The position numbers were made by a program, and so were the translations under genes. From assembly GCF_002266465.3 (NCBI RefSeq), contig NZ_CP029427.2, positions 4,528,501-4,592,500 on the forward strand: a stretch of 64,000 bases of DNA, read 5' to 3'. The notes beneath the pieces were generated by a model. The model was not told the DNA's origin, searched no databases, and saw only the letters and a list, made by a program, of their open reading frames with translations. Shown piece after piece: positions 39,338 through 47,719 of the stretch. Position 1 is the stretch's first letter. The number at the start of each line of letters is the position of its first letter. Source of the stretch: Bradyrhizobium symbiodeficiens. GTDB taxonomy: Bacteria > Pseudomonadota > Alphaproteobacteria > Rhizobiales > Xanthobacteraceae.

Positions 39338-40140
39338 CGGATACCGACTTCCTTCAGGCCGATGAGCAGGCGTTGGCGCAGCGCTTCATCGACAACGGCT
39401 TCGTCACCACGCCGGCCGATGATCGCGCGGGCCTCGACCGCATCCAGCGGCGCGCCGCCGAGCTCGCGGCCGACTATCTCAAGCTGCCGCACAGCAACGA
39501 CCCCTATGCGATGCTCGACAGCATCCACACCAGGGTGAGCGTGGACGATCTCAACGGCCTGCGGCTGCACGTCTTCAATGGCCTCAACGCCGAAGCCTGG
39601 TTCCGGCCGACTTATTTCCGCCTGGCGCGCTCGACGATCGAGACCATCGTCGGCAACGAGCTCTGCATGCAGCGCCGCGTCAATCTCAGCATCCAGATGC
39701 CCGGCGACAGCTCGTCGCTGCTCGCCACCCATTCCGACGTCTGGTCGGGCGATTCGCCGTTCGAGGTCGTGGTGTGGGTGCCGCTGGTGGACGTCCACCA
39801 CACCAAGGCGATGTATCTGCTGCCGCCATCCCTGAACGGCGACATGCAGGACCGGATGGCCGACCTGCGCAGCGCCGAGGAGCTGTACAAGACGATCAAG
39901 CCGCACGCGACCTTCATCGAGATCCCCTACGGTCACGTGATGCTGTTCAATCAGACCCTGATGCACGGCAATCGCGTCAACGAGGAGCCGGGCACGCGCT
40001 GGAGCATGAATTGCCGGTTCAAGAGCATCATGTCGCCCTACGCGGACAAGCGCTTCGGCGAGTTCTTCGAGCCGATCCTGCTGCGCCCGGCGACGCGGGT
40101 CGGCATGCAATACAAGCTGCCGGGAGGCTTCCATGGCTGA
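39334..40140 (+). CDS. Sporadic carbohydrate cluster 2OG-Fe(II) oxygenase
   Basis: A 268-aa protein resembling the 2-oxoglutarate/Fe(II) oxygenases that accompany LIC12192-type proteins in scattered carbohydrate clusters. The iron ligands are visible as H133-x-D135 (THSDVW) and H211 (LMHGNRVN), with R222 or R228 (TRWSMNCRFK) for 2-oxoglutarate. It would hydroxylate or otherwise oxidise a sugar intermediate using oxygen. It overlaps the genes on both sides (4 and 8 nt). The reaction is unproven for this family, to my knowledge. Confidence 0.78.
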   Translation: MTDTDFLQADEQALAQRFIDNGFVTTPADDRAGLDRIQRRAAELAADYLKLPHSNDPYAMLDSIHTRVSVDDLNGLRLHVFNGLNAEAWFRPTYFRLARSTIETIVGNELCMQRRVNLSIQMPGDSSSLLATHSDVWSGDSPFEVVVWVPLVDVHHTKAMYLLPPSLNGDMQDRMADLRSAEELYKTIKPHATFIEIPYGHVMLFNQTLMHGNRVNEEPGTRWSMNCRFKSIMSPYADKRFGEFFEPILLRPATRVGMQYKLPGGFHG

Positions 40141-40525
40141 GCGAGCCGGCCATCGCGGCTATATCGGTGCCCGGCCCCTGAACGGCAGCCGCACCCCGCA
40201 GCACGTCCAGAACATCGTGATCCGCGACTACGCGCGGCGCAAGAACCTGCAATTCCTCCTCAGTGCCGTCGAGCACATCATGCCCGGCAGCTACATGGTG
40301 CTCGAGGACATCATGGACGAATTGCCCCGCCTGAATGGCCTGATCCTCTACAGCATCTTCATGCTGCCGCCCGACGAGGCACGGCGGCGACAGATCTACG
40401 ACCGCGTGCTGCGCGAAGGCTGCGACCTGCACGCCGCCGTCGAGGAAATCACGCTGTCGTCGCAGAAGGACATCCAGGCCGTCGAGGACATCCTGCTGGT
40501 CAATAAATACGCCACCATCCTGTGA
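40133..40525 (+). CDS. Sporadic carbohydrate cluster protein, LIC12192 family
   Basis: A 130-aa soluble protein with GHRGYIGARPLNGSRTPQHV near the start and NIVIRDYARR just after, the signature I associate with the LIC12192 family named from a Leptospira surface-polysaccharide cluster. The family tracks with sugar biosynthesis loci but has no known reaction. It overlaps the oxygenase by 8 nt, so the two products are made together and may form a complex. Confidence 0.72.
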   Translation: MAERAGHRGYIGARPLNGSRTPQHVQNIVIRDYARRKNLQFLLSAVEHIMPGSYMVLEDIMDELPRLNGLILYSIFMLPPDEARRRQIYDRVLREGCDLHAAVEEITLSSQKDIQAVEDILLVNKYATIL

Positions 40526-40550
40526 CGATGTCGCGGACCGGTTGGCCCCC

Positions 40551-41216
40551 ATGACCGAGATCAACCTGCTCCAGCCGATGCACGCCTCGACCAGGCGGAA
40601 CTACGTTCAGCGCGTGGTCGAGCACGACAAGGCGGAATCCGCCACCGTCGCGCGGAAATGGGGGCGCGACTACTGGGACGGCGAGCGGCGTTACGGCTAT
40701 GGCGGCTATCGCTATGACGGACGCTGGCGCCCACTCGCCCAGACCCTGATCGATCGCTACGGCATCAAGCCCGGCATGAGCGTGCTCGATGTCGGCTGCG
40801 GCAAGGGCTACCTACTGTATGAATTCACCCAGCTCGTCCCCGACCTCACGATCGCCGGCATCGACATCTCCGACTACGGCATCGCCAACGCCAAGGAGGA
40901 GGTGCGGCCGCAGCTCCAGGTCGGCAGCGCCGTCGAGCTCCCCTACCCCGATCACGGCTTCGACCTCGTCGTATCGCTCGGCGTGCTGCACAACCTTCCG
41001 CTCGAGGACGTCTTCCGCGCGGTGCGGGAGATCGAACGCGTCGGACGCGGCGCCTCGAAATATCTGATGGTGGAATCGTTCCGCAACGAGCGCGAGAAGG
41101 CGAACCTGCTCTACTGGCAGCTCACCTGCCTGAGCTTCCACGGCCCGGAAACCTGGGCCTGGATCTACGACAATTGCGGCTATCGGGGCGACCATGGGTT
41201 CATCTTCTTCGAATGA
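40551..41216 (+). CDS. Class I SAM-dependent methyltransferase
   Basis: A 221-aa methyltransferase with motif I VLDVGCGKG (78-86), GIDISDYGI and VSLGVLHNLP. The ATG at 40551 (MTEINLLQPMHAS) is preferred over a TTG three codons upstream. The N-terminal segment is rich in Tyr/Gly/Arg (RRYGYGGYRYDGRW). The substrate is probably a sugar hydroxyl or amino group. It overlaps the cupin gene by 23 nt. Confidence 0.82.
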   Translation: MTEINLLQPMHASTRRNYVQRVVEHDKAESATVARKWGRDYWDGERRYGYGGYRYDGRWRPLAQTLIDRYGIKPGMSVLDVGCGKGYLLYEFTQLVPDLTIAGIDISDYGIANAKEEVRPQLQVGSAVELPYPDHGFDLVVSLGVLHNLPLEDVFRAVREIERVGRGASKYLMVESFRNEREKANLLYWQLTCLSFHGPETWAWIYDNCGYRGDHGFIFFE

Positions 41217-41769
41217 AGCCGGCCTGCGCCGGTCGACATCGCTGCGCGCGCAGAATCCGGAAGTGTACTATTCGGACGACGCCATCGTCACGGCGGACGA
41301 CGCCACGATCGCGGAGCTGAAGCGCATCGCCGCCGGCAACCCACGTCTGCGCAGCCGGCTGTGCACGCACCCGGATCCCTCGTCCGGCCTGCACGAAATG
41401 CTGATCGTGCATCACCGCGAGGCCTATGTCCGGCCGCACAAGCATCTCGGCAAACCTGAATCGTTTCACGTGATCGAGGGCACTGCCCAGGTCGTGATCT
41501 TCGAGGATGACGGCCGCATTCGCGAGGTACTCGAGATGGCGCCCTACGGCCAGGGCAAGCGCTGCTATTACCGAATGCCCGAGAAGGTCTTCCACTCGAT
41601 CCTGATCACCTCGGAATGGCTGGTGTTCCACGAAACCACCGCCGGCCCGTTCGATCCCTCACGCACGGTATTTCCCGACTGGGCCCCCGATGGCGGCGAC
41701 GCCACCGAGGTCCAGGACTACGTCACCCGGACTGGCGCGCTCGCCGCGGAGCATCTGGTGCGACGGTAG
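41194..41769 (+). CDS. WbuC-type cupin metalloprotein
   Basis: A 191-aa single-domain cupin. The metal-binding histidine cluster is in RPHKHLGKPESFHVIEG, and the second half includes KVFHSILIT. WbuC-type cupins sit in O-antigen clusters of many Proteobacteria, but their reaction is unclear. It starts inside the methyltransferase gene and ends 61 nt before the flippase-like gene. Confidence 0.78.
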   Translation: MGSSSSNEAGLRRSTSLRAQNPEVYYSDDAIVTADDATIAELKRIAAGNPRLRSRLCTHPDPSSGLHEMLIVHHREAYVRPHKHLGKPESFHVIEGTAQVVIFEDDGRIREVLEMAPYGQGKRCYYRMPEKVFHSILITSEWLVFHETTAGPFDPSRTVFPDWAPDGGDATEVQDYVTRTGALAAEHLVRR

Positions 41770-41830
41770 ATTCGACCACACGCGCTGCTCGACGATCCCG
41801 CCCGCGAATGATCGAGGACGACACCAGCCG

Positions 41831-42811
41831 ATGAAGCTGCCCGCAAAAGCACTGGTTACCCTGGTCAAGTTCGCGGTGTCGATCGGGATCCTGGTATTGC
41901 TGTTGCGGACCCAGGATTTGTCGTCCCTGCAAGCCGATCTGCTTGCCGTCAAATTGCACATGCTGGCACTCGCGGTGCTGCTGCTGTTCGCCCAGACCTT
42001 CGTTCTCTGCCACCGCTGGATCCTGATCCTCCGCGCCATGAGCGTGCCCATGGGCTGGCTGCCCGGCTGGCGCATTCTCATCATCAGCACCTTTTTCAAT
42101 CAGGTGCTGCCCGCGGGCGGTGACGCGGTCCGGATCTGGATGCTGCGGCGGAATGGCGTGCAATGGTCGCAAACGATCGGCAGCATCGTGGCCGATCGCT
42201 TTCTCGGCCTGTTGGCTCTTGGTTTCATCCTCCTGGCGGGATTGCCGTTCCTGCTGGCGCGCGTCCCCGACAATTCGCTCCTGTTCGCGATCGCAATCAT
42301 TCTGTCGGCCGCATGCCTCGGCGCAATCGCCCTGGTAACGCTGGACTGGTGGCCGCCGCGCGTGATCGCGGCCGTGCCGTCCAGGGTCGTGCAGTTCGCG
42401 ATGCTGGTCCGGGCTCCGTTGCTGGCGGCCGAGGGGCGAGCGATGCTGATTGGGTCCGCCATTGCCGTCCACCTCATCACCGTCGCGACCTGCTATGTCC
42501 TCGCGATCGGACTGCAGGCGCCGCTCTCCGCACTCGACGCCTTCGTCCTGGTCCCGCTTGTGATCCTGTCCTCCGCGATTCCGATCTCGATCGGGGGATG
42601 GGGCGTGCGCGAAGGCGCGATGGTCGCTGCGCTCGGTCTTGCTGGAATCGCAGCCGACAAGGCGCTCGCGATATCGGTCTTGCTGGGTCTCGGCGCCCTG
42701 ATCGTCGGGTTGTTCGGCGGGCTGGTATGGCTGATCGCGCCGGAGCGCGCCAGCTTCAGCCCCGACCAGGCGCGGACCATCACCGAACGAGCCGATGCAG
42801 CGCCGGTCTAG
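41831..42811 (+). CDS. Flippase-like membrane protein (second copy)
   Basis: A 326-aa paralogue of the protein at 28195-29214: NQVLPAGGDAVRIWMLRRNG here against NQVLPSSVGGDAVRMWLLRQ there, and both have ISI/ISGWGVREGAMV near the end. About eight membrane segments. Family relatives act on lipid-linked sugars or phospholipids. The longer open frame upstream (from 41690) is in the cupin gene and is not used. It may be coupled to the next gene, which can start within it. Confidence 0.8.
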   Translation: MKLPAKALVTLVKFAVSIGILVLLLRTQDLSSLQADLLAVKLHMLALAVLLLFAQTFVLCHRWILILRAMSVPMGWLPGWRILIISTFFNQVLPAGGDAVRIWMLRRNGVQWSQTIGSIVADRFLGLLALGFILLAGLPFLLARVPDNSLLFAIAIILSAACLGAIALVTLDWWPPRVIAAVPSRVVQFAMLVRAPLLAAEGRAMLIGSAIAVHLITVATCYVLAIGLQAPLSALDAFVLVPLVILSSAIPISIGGWGVREGAMVAALGLAGIAADKALAISVLLGLGALIVGLFGGLVWLIAPERASFSPDQARTITERADAAPV

Positions 42812-45128
42812 CATGGGCGCCCCCAGACAAGATCCAGCGATGGCAGCCACCGGGCTGCGCCTGCGCGCCAGCGTCGAGACATGGTCGTTGCGTGTCCTCA
42901 TCTTCGTGACTGCCGCACTGTCCATCTGGTTCGTCAACCGAACCGGCACCTACCGCACCCTGCTCTTCGATGGCGGCTGGACGACTCGATTTTACGTCCT
43001 CGCCTGGATCGTCCTGACGCCGTATCTCGGCTGGCTCATCATGGCGACCGGACGCCTGGTCTTCTCGCTCATCAGGCGCGAGCCCACTCAGCGCGTCGAC
43101 GAGTTCTTCGTCGGCGCGGCCGCGCTCATCTTGACGGGATTTGGACTCGGCGCACTTTCCATCCTGTACCCCCCAATCGTTCTCGGATTTGCGGCCGCGG
43201 TTCTGCTGTGGGATAGCCGCAGCTTCAAAAAGCCGCGGAAATTTGCGCTGACCTTGCCGCTGCTCGCAACATCGGTGCTCGGGCTATGGCTGCTGGCGAC
43301 GGTGTTCATCGATCGCGCTCTCATACCTGACGTCATGTCCAGCGACGTCCAGCAGCTCTACGCCCCGTATCTTGCCGAGGTTGCGAGAAATCACAGCATC
43401 TGGCTCGCGGCCGACAATCCCATCTTCTCCGACTTCGAGGTCGGCCACGGAAACGGGCTGCATCTGATGCTGGCGACGTTTCTGCCGCCCCATGTTGCCC
43501 AGATCATCTCGTTTCTCTACTTCGTCGGGATCGGCGCGGTGATCTTCGAGCTCGCCCGCCTCGTTTTGCCGTTGCAGGCACTTGGACGCCGCTGGGAAGA
43601 CGCGACGATACCGATCGCGTTCGCCTTGGCGGTCCTCGGGCTCGCATGGCCGCAGACGACGCCGAACCTCAGGCCTGGCCTCTACGTCATGGAGTTCGGC
43701 AAATACCACCTTCAGACGGCCGCCTTCTTCGTCTACTTCCTGTTGGTCGTCATTCGATCGTCCCAGAGCCGGGATCGGCTTGCCGCCGGCATGTGCGGCC
43801 TTGCCGTTGCCGCGTCTTATCCGCTCTACGCAGCGTTCGTTTTCCTGATCTCGACATTGGGAGCGTTCACCAAGGCGCTTCAGCGCGACCGATCTGGTCT
43901 CAAGACCTGCGTGCTGCTCGGCTTCGGGGCGATTGCCGGATGCGTGCTGGCATTCTCCGTCAACTATTTCTATCTCGGAATTCCGGCAACCAATCCGTAC
44001 TCGCTGTTCCGGCGGGTCGCATCGGTCGAGCGTTTCTCGCAATTCGGCAGCCTCGATATTCTCGATTATTTCGTGCTGGCGCAGTCGCTGGACGTCAGCG
44101 ATTTCCTCAGCAGGGCAGGATTGCTCGCTTTCCTGAAACAGGTGAGATCCGTTCTGCTGGTCGCAATTCTCATCACAATCGCAATGTGTGCCGTCACGTT
44201 CGCGGGTTCGAGGCTGTTCCCCGATCGCTCCGATGTCTCGAAACCGGGGACATCGTCCAATCCCGTCGGGCTCTTCATTGTCGTCGCCTACTTGGCCAGC
44301 GTCCGACTTCTGGATCTGACGCTGAATATTCCGAGTCTGATGAGGTTATCCGTCCATATCAACGCATTATTCCCGCTTGCGACCGTCGGGATGGTCTGTT
44401 GGGGACTGGTCCTCGTGCGGCGCGTCAAGCCTGCCTGGTTCGCCGATCGCTTCGCGCCCCCAGTCGCCTTCGTGTCACTCCTCGTGGCCTGCGCCTGGGC
44501 GACCAATGCACATCCCTGGAAGAGCTTCCAGAATGACGAGGCCATCACCTTTGTACAGGGGGCGGCACTCGATCGAATGCCCAACGTCAAACTGAACTGG
44601 CAGCGCTGTGACGAGCTGCAGCAATCGACCGGCTCGGATCGCATCCTCGCCCTCAATGGTTACCGCGCAATGGTGCCCTGCTATTTCTCGCCGCTGCTCA
44701 CGCGGGGCAAGATCATCCACACCTATCAGAGTGACGTTGCGCGCGACTTCAGGAAGATCGCACTGGGAAGCGCCGACACGGCAGAGGCCACCCTTCGATC
44801 CCTTGGCGTAAAGTTCTTCTATGTCCAGAAACAGAATTGCGATTTCTGGCTCAATGGATTCTCCGACCTGTTCGAACGAGGCGAGCTGGCGCGGCGGTTC
44901 ACCGTCTATCGCGATACTGCAGGTTATTGGATCTTGACCTGGAAGAATCGCGATCAAGCATTGAGTCCCGAGATCGAAGCCGCCATTTCGGCTTTGAGGA
45001 CGAGATCGAAAGACATCTACCGGGAAGGCTACGGCACCGATCCGTTCGAGGTGATGAAGCACGGTTCGGCCCGTCGCGGCGAACGCGGGAATATCGCCGT
45101 ACTCGATCAGCTCTTCACCTGCCAGTGA
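42795..45128 (+). CDS. Large polytopic membrane protein, GT-C or polymerase candidate
   Basis: A 777-aa protein of no family I can name with confidence. It has about 11-13 hydrophobic segments between residues 35 and 600, then a roughly 170-aa non-membrane tail with three Cys (RCDELQQ, VPCYFS, KQNCDFW). A large periplasmic-type loop with DVMSSDVQQLYAPYL and GHGNGLHLM follows the fourth or fifth helix. This layout fits GT-C glycosyltransferases. The start could be ATG 42795 (overlapping the previous stop) or 42813 (MGAPRQDPAM). Confidence 0.6.
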   Translation: MQRRSSMGAPRQDPAMAATGLRLRASVETWSLRVLIFVTAALSIWFVNRTGTYRTLLFDGGWTTRFYVLAWIVLTPYLGWLIMATGRLVFSLIRREPTQRVDEFFVGAAALILTGFGLGALSILYPPIVLGFAAAVLLWDSRSFKKPRKFALTLPLLATSVLGLWLLATVFIDRALIPDVMSSDVQQLYAPYLAEVARNHSIWLAADNPIFSDFEVGHGNGLHLMLATFLPPHVAQIISFLYFVGIGAVIFELARLVLPLQALGRRWEDATIPIAFALAVLGLAWPQTTPNLRPGLYVMEFGKYHLQTAAFFVYFLLVVIRSSQSRDRLAAGMCGLAVAASYPLYAAFVFLISTLGAFTKALQRDRSGLKTCVLLGFGAIAGCVLAFSVNYFYLGIPATNPYSLFRRVASVERFSQFGSLDILDYFVLAQSLDVSDFLSRAGLLAFLKQVRSVLLVAILITIAMCAVTFAGSRLFPDRSDVSKPGTSSNPVGLFIVVAYLASVRLLDLTLNIPSLMRLSVHINALFPLATVGMVCWGLVLVRRVKPAWFADRFAPPVAFVSLLVACAWATNAHPWKSFQNDEAITFVQGAALDRMPNVKLNWQRCDELQQSTGSDRILALNGYRAMVPCYFSPLLTRGKIIHTYQSDVARDFRKIALGSADTAEATLRSLGVKFFYVQKQNCDFWLNGFSDLFERGELARRFTVYRDTAGYWILTWKNRDQALSPEIEAAISALRTRSKDIYREGYGTDPFEVMKHGSARRGERGNIAVLDQLFTCQ

Positions 45129-45337
45129 GCTCTGTTCCCGGGGAGTTCGAACATCGGATGGCGAGTATCGACCACAGTCCTGCTGGATTGTTTGAGCGAG
45201 GCCGTGGTGATAAAGGCGCAACACAGGACCTGACTTGAAGACGATTGGAGATTGGTCGTGATTTCGGAGAGCCCGAGTTTTGCTGCCGCCGTTGACGTCT
45301 CTTCCTGCACGATCGCTGCCGGCGTCGAGTTATCCTA

Positions 45338-47308
45338 GTGGACCGCGCGAGGGAATGCTCGATCGCCGCCAGGGCAGTGGTCGCCGCGCTGCTCGGGTGT
45401 GCCGCGGTCTACCTGGCACTGCTGCTGCTGAAAGATCACCTTCCGGCATTTCAATGGAATTTCGACGATGGCTTTGATCTGACTGCAGCCCAAAAGAATT
45501 GCGACCTCTGCAAGAAGGCATTCTACGGATCGTTCTTTCTATCGGCGCCGATTGCGGCTGCGGCCGCGTTGTATGCGTCGCATCGATCATCGGGCTCACT
45601 GCTGCTGAGCGCGCTCACTGCGTTTCTGGTCTATCTCGCAATCGATTTCGCCAACGATCGTGGCAACTTCCCGTTCGCGGTGGTCATTCTGGGGATCGCG
45701 GCCGTCACGGTCGAACTCAACCGGCGGGCCAATCCCTCCTTCTCGCCCGCCAGATCTTCCGCGGGCTTTCCGTTCCGCGTCGGGCTGATCGATCTGCTTC
45801 CGATCGCTTTTCTCGCCCTGTTGTTGATACCGTCCGATCTGGAACGTGTGACGTCCGTCGTGCGGGACGAGGCGCATAAGGTCAGTTACTTCATCGGACC
45901 CGCGCTCTACGGCTACGCGCCCGGCCTTGTTCCGGGATTGGACTACCATTCGCATTATGGCCCGGCGCTCGGCTGGTTCTTCCATCTCATCATGGGAGAT
46001 GGCTGGAAATCGGCGGCCATGCGGGTGGTCGGATTGAACATTGCGATCACGCTGGCGACCTATATTCAGGCCTATTTCTTACTGACCTATTTGGTCAGGT
46101 CGAGGCTCGCCGCGATCGGTATCGTCTCGGCTCTGGCGGTGCTGGCCTTCTCCACCGCCAACCACTTCTACTCTCCGTCCGCCTATCCGACCCGGTTTCC
46201 TCTGCTGATCGTCTTCGTGCTCGCGATCGGCCTGCACTGTGTCGCCCCCAGGCGTCCGGGATGGCTGATCGTGTCCGCTGTCTTCTGCGCGCTCTCGCTG
46301 CTCTGGCAAACCGAGATCGGGCTGTTCTTCCTCGTCACAGGCACATTCGTCGCCGCGGTCGCCAGCGGCTTCCCGGACTACCGCAACGTGGCCGTATTCG
46401 TCGGCACCTCGATTGCGACCGCAATGTTGATATGCCTGCTGCTGTTCGGATCGAGAGCGCTTTCCCTGACGTTCCTGATCGAGTGCTTCCGTCCGCTCGT
46501 GCTCTACGGCACGGGGTGGGGAAGCGCACCCATCAAATGGTTTCTGCGCTGGAGCATGATCTATAATCTTCCGCTCCAGATCGTTGGCTGCGTCACGATC
46601 GGCTGGGCCACGATACGGCTGTCACGGCCGTCAGACTCCGCACGCGACCGGTTCGTGACTGGAGTGCTGCTGGCACTATCGATGATCGGCGTTGCGCTGA
46701 TGATCAAATGGGTCAACAGGACGCTCGACGCAGTCTGGCACCAGAATGCCTTGCCTCTGGTCATTGTTGCCGCCTGGTGGGCCAATCAGCTCACCATCGA
46801 ATGGCGACCCACGTTTCGGCGTGCGCTCGGCGCCCTGTCGGCCGTTGCTGCGGTTCTGGCGCTGCTCTTCGTGCAGGACATTTACAATCCGCACCTCTAC
46901 GGCCTGCGATCCTACGCAAACTATCCGAGCCTTCTGAACTGGCCGTTCGTTTCGACGACCCCCGGCACGTGGCAAGAGGATTTTGGCCGGATCACCGAGA
47001 CAGAAACCAAATTCATCCAGGACAATACGAAGTCAGACGAACGTGTCCTGGTCATCGCGATGATGGATTGGGCTTATCTGGCGCAAGCGCATCGCGCCCC
47101 CCAAGCCTATTTCATGCCGCTCCTCGTCGCCTTTGATGCGCAGTTCATGGATCGCACGATGAGTAACGCGAATCGGCTGTTTTACGACGACATCGTCGCG
47201 CGCCGGTCCGACAATCCCCGCATTCGCGAAGCCATGGCGTGGATCAATCGCGATTTCGTGGCTGTGGAGACCCGGGGAAATCTGACGCTCTACGAGAGGC
47301 GGAAGTGA
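45338..47308 (+). CDS. Large polytopic membrane protein, GT-C-like
   Basis: A 656-aa polytopic protein with about 11 hydrophobic segments up to residue 530 and a C-terminal soluble part (ETETKFIQDNTKSDERVLVI onward). The first outside loop has FQWNFDDGFDL, a paired-Asp feature seen in many GT-C glycosyltransferases, and GLDYHSHYGPALG lies in a later loop. GTG start at 45338. It lies 209 nt after the previous membrane protein. Probably transfers sugar from a polyprenyl-phosphate donor; the specific role is unknown. Confidence 0.58.
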   Translation: MDRARECSIAARAVVAALLGCAAVYLALLLLKDHLPAFQWNFDDGFDLTAAQKNCDLCKKAFYGSFFLSAPIAAAAALYASHRSSGSLLLSALTAFLVYLAIDFANDRGNFPFAVVILGIAAVTVELNRRANPSFSPARSSAGFPFRVGLIDLLPIAFLALLLIPSDLERVTSVVRDEAHKVSYFIGPALYGYAPGLVPGLDYHSHYGPALGWFFHLIMGDGWKSAAMRVVGLNIAITLATYIQAYFLLTYLVRSRLAAIGIVSALAVLAFSTANHFYSPSAYPTRFPLLIVFVLAIGLHCVAPRRPGWLIVSAVFCALSLLWQTEIGLFFLVTGTFVAAVASGFPDYRNVAVFVGTSIATAMLICLLLFGSRALSLTFLIECFRPLVLYGTGWGSAPIKWFLRWSMIYNLPLQIVGCVTIGWATIRLSRPSDSARDRFVTGVLLALSMIGVALMIKWVNRTLDAVWHQNALPLVIVAAWWANQLTIEWRPTFRRALGALSAVAAVLALLFVQDIYNPHLYGLRSYANYPSLLNWPFVSTTPGTWQEDFGRITETETKFIQDNTKSDERVLVIAMMDWAYLAQAHRAPQAYFMPLLVAFDAQFMDRTMSNANRLFYDDIVARRSDNPRIREAMAWINRDFVAVETRGNLTLYERRK

Positions 47309-47719
47309 TCCTGCCCCGCTTCCGGGCCGTGTAGACCGCATCCGTCGGCGCCCTCACATCCTCAGCAGTCCCGTCTTGCAGGTGCGATGTGAATGCCTTT
47401 TACATCGAACGACATGTCGAACTTTTGGGCGCCAGGACGACTCCGCGGAACCGCGATGACATGACCAGGGAATTCGAACGAATATCGGATGGTATCGCAG
47501 CACTAGCCGAGCGGCGCCGTGTCGCCAAGATTCAATCCCGAAGTCGGCCGATGCAGTTTTTGCGCGGCCACCTCTGAGATGCCCGCAGACGGTGTGCAAC
47601 CCAACTTATCAATTGAGGTGCACGCTGTGGCCCTATATAGCCCTATATCGGCTGCCAGCCGCGGGCCGTAGTCGCCCGGGACGCCGATTTCAGACCTGCT
47701 CCTGCAAAGAGTTAAAGCC
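47309..47719 (+). promoter_or_regulatory. Intergenic region with candidate promoter and 10-bp tandem repeat
   Basis: About 410 nt without a credible gene. On the plus strand TTGAGG (47613-47618) and TATATA (47634-47639) form a candidate promoter, with short 15-nt spacing. The -10 lies inside a 10-bp tandem repeat (gccctatata at 47630-47639, gccctatatc at 47640-47649). Transcription would serve the methyltransferase at 47720. A 62-codon frame at 47389-47577 has no family character. Confidence 0.45.

Noticed and set aside
47389-47577. 62-codon open frame in the 47309-47719 gap
   Set aside because: No ribosome-binding site, no known motif, and another frame is open on the opposite strand over the same DNA.
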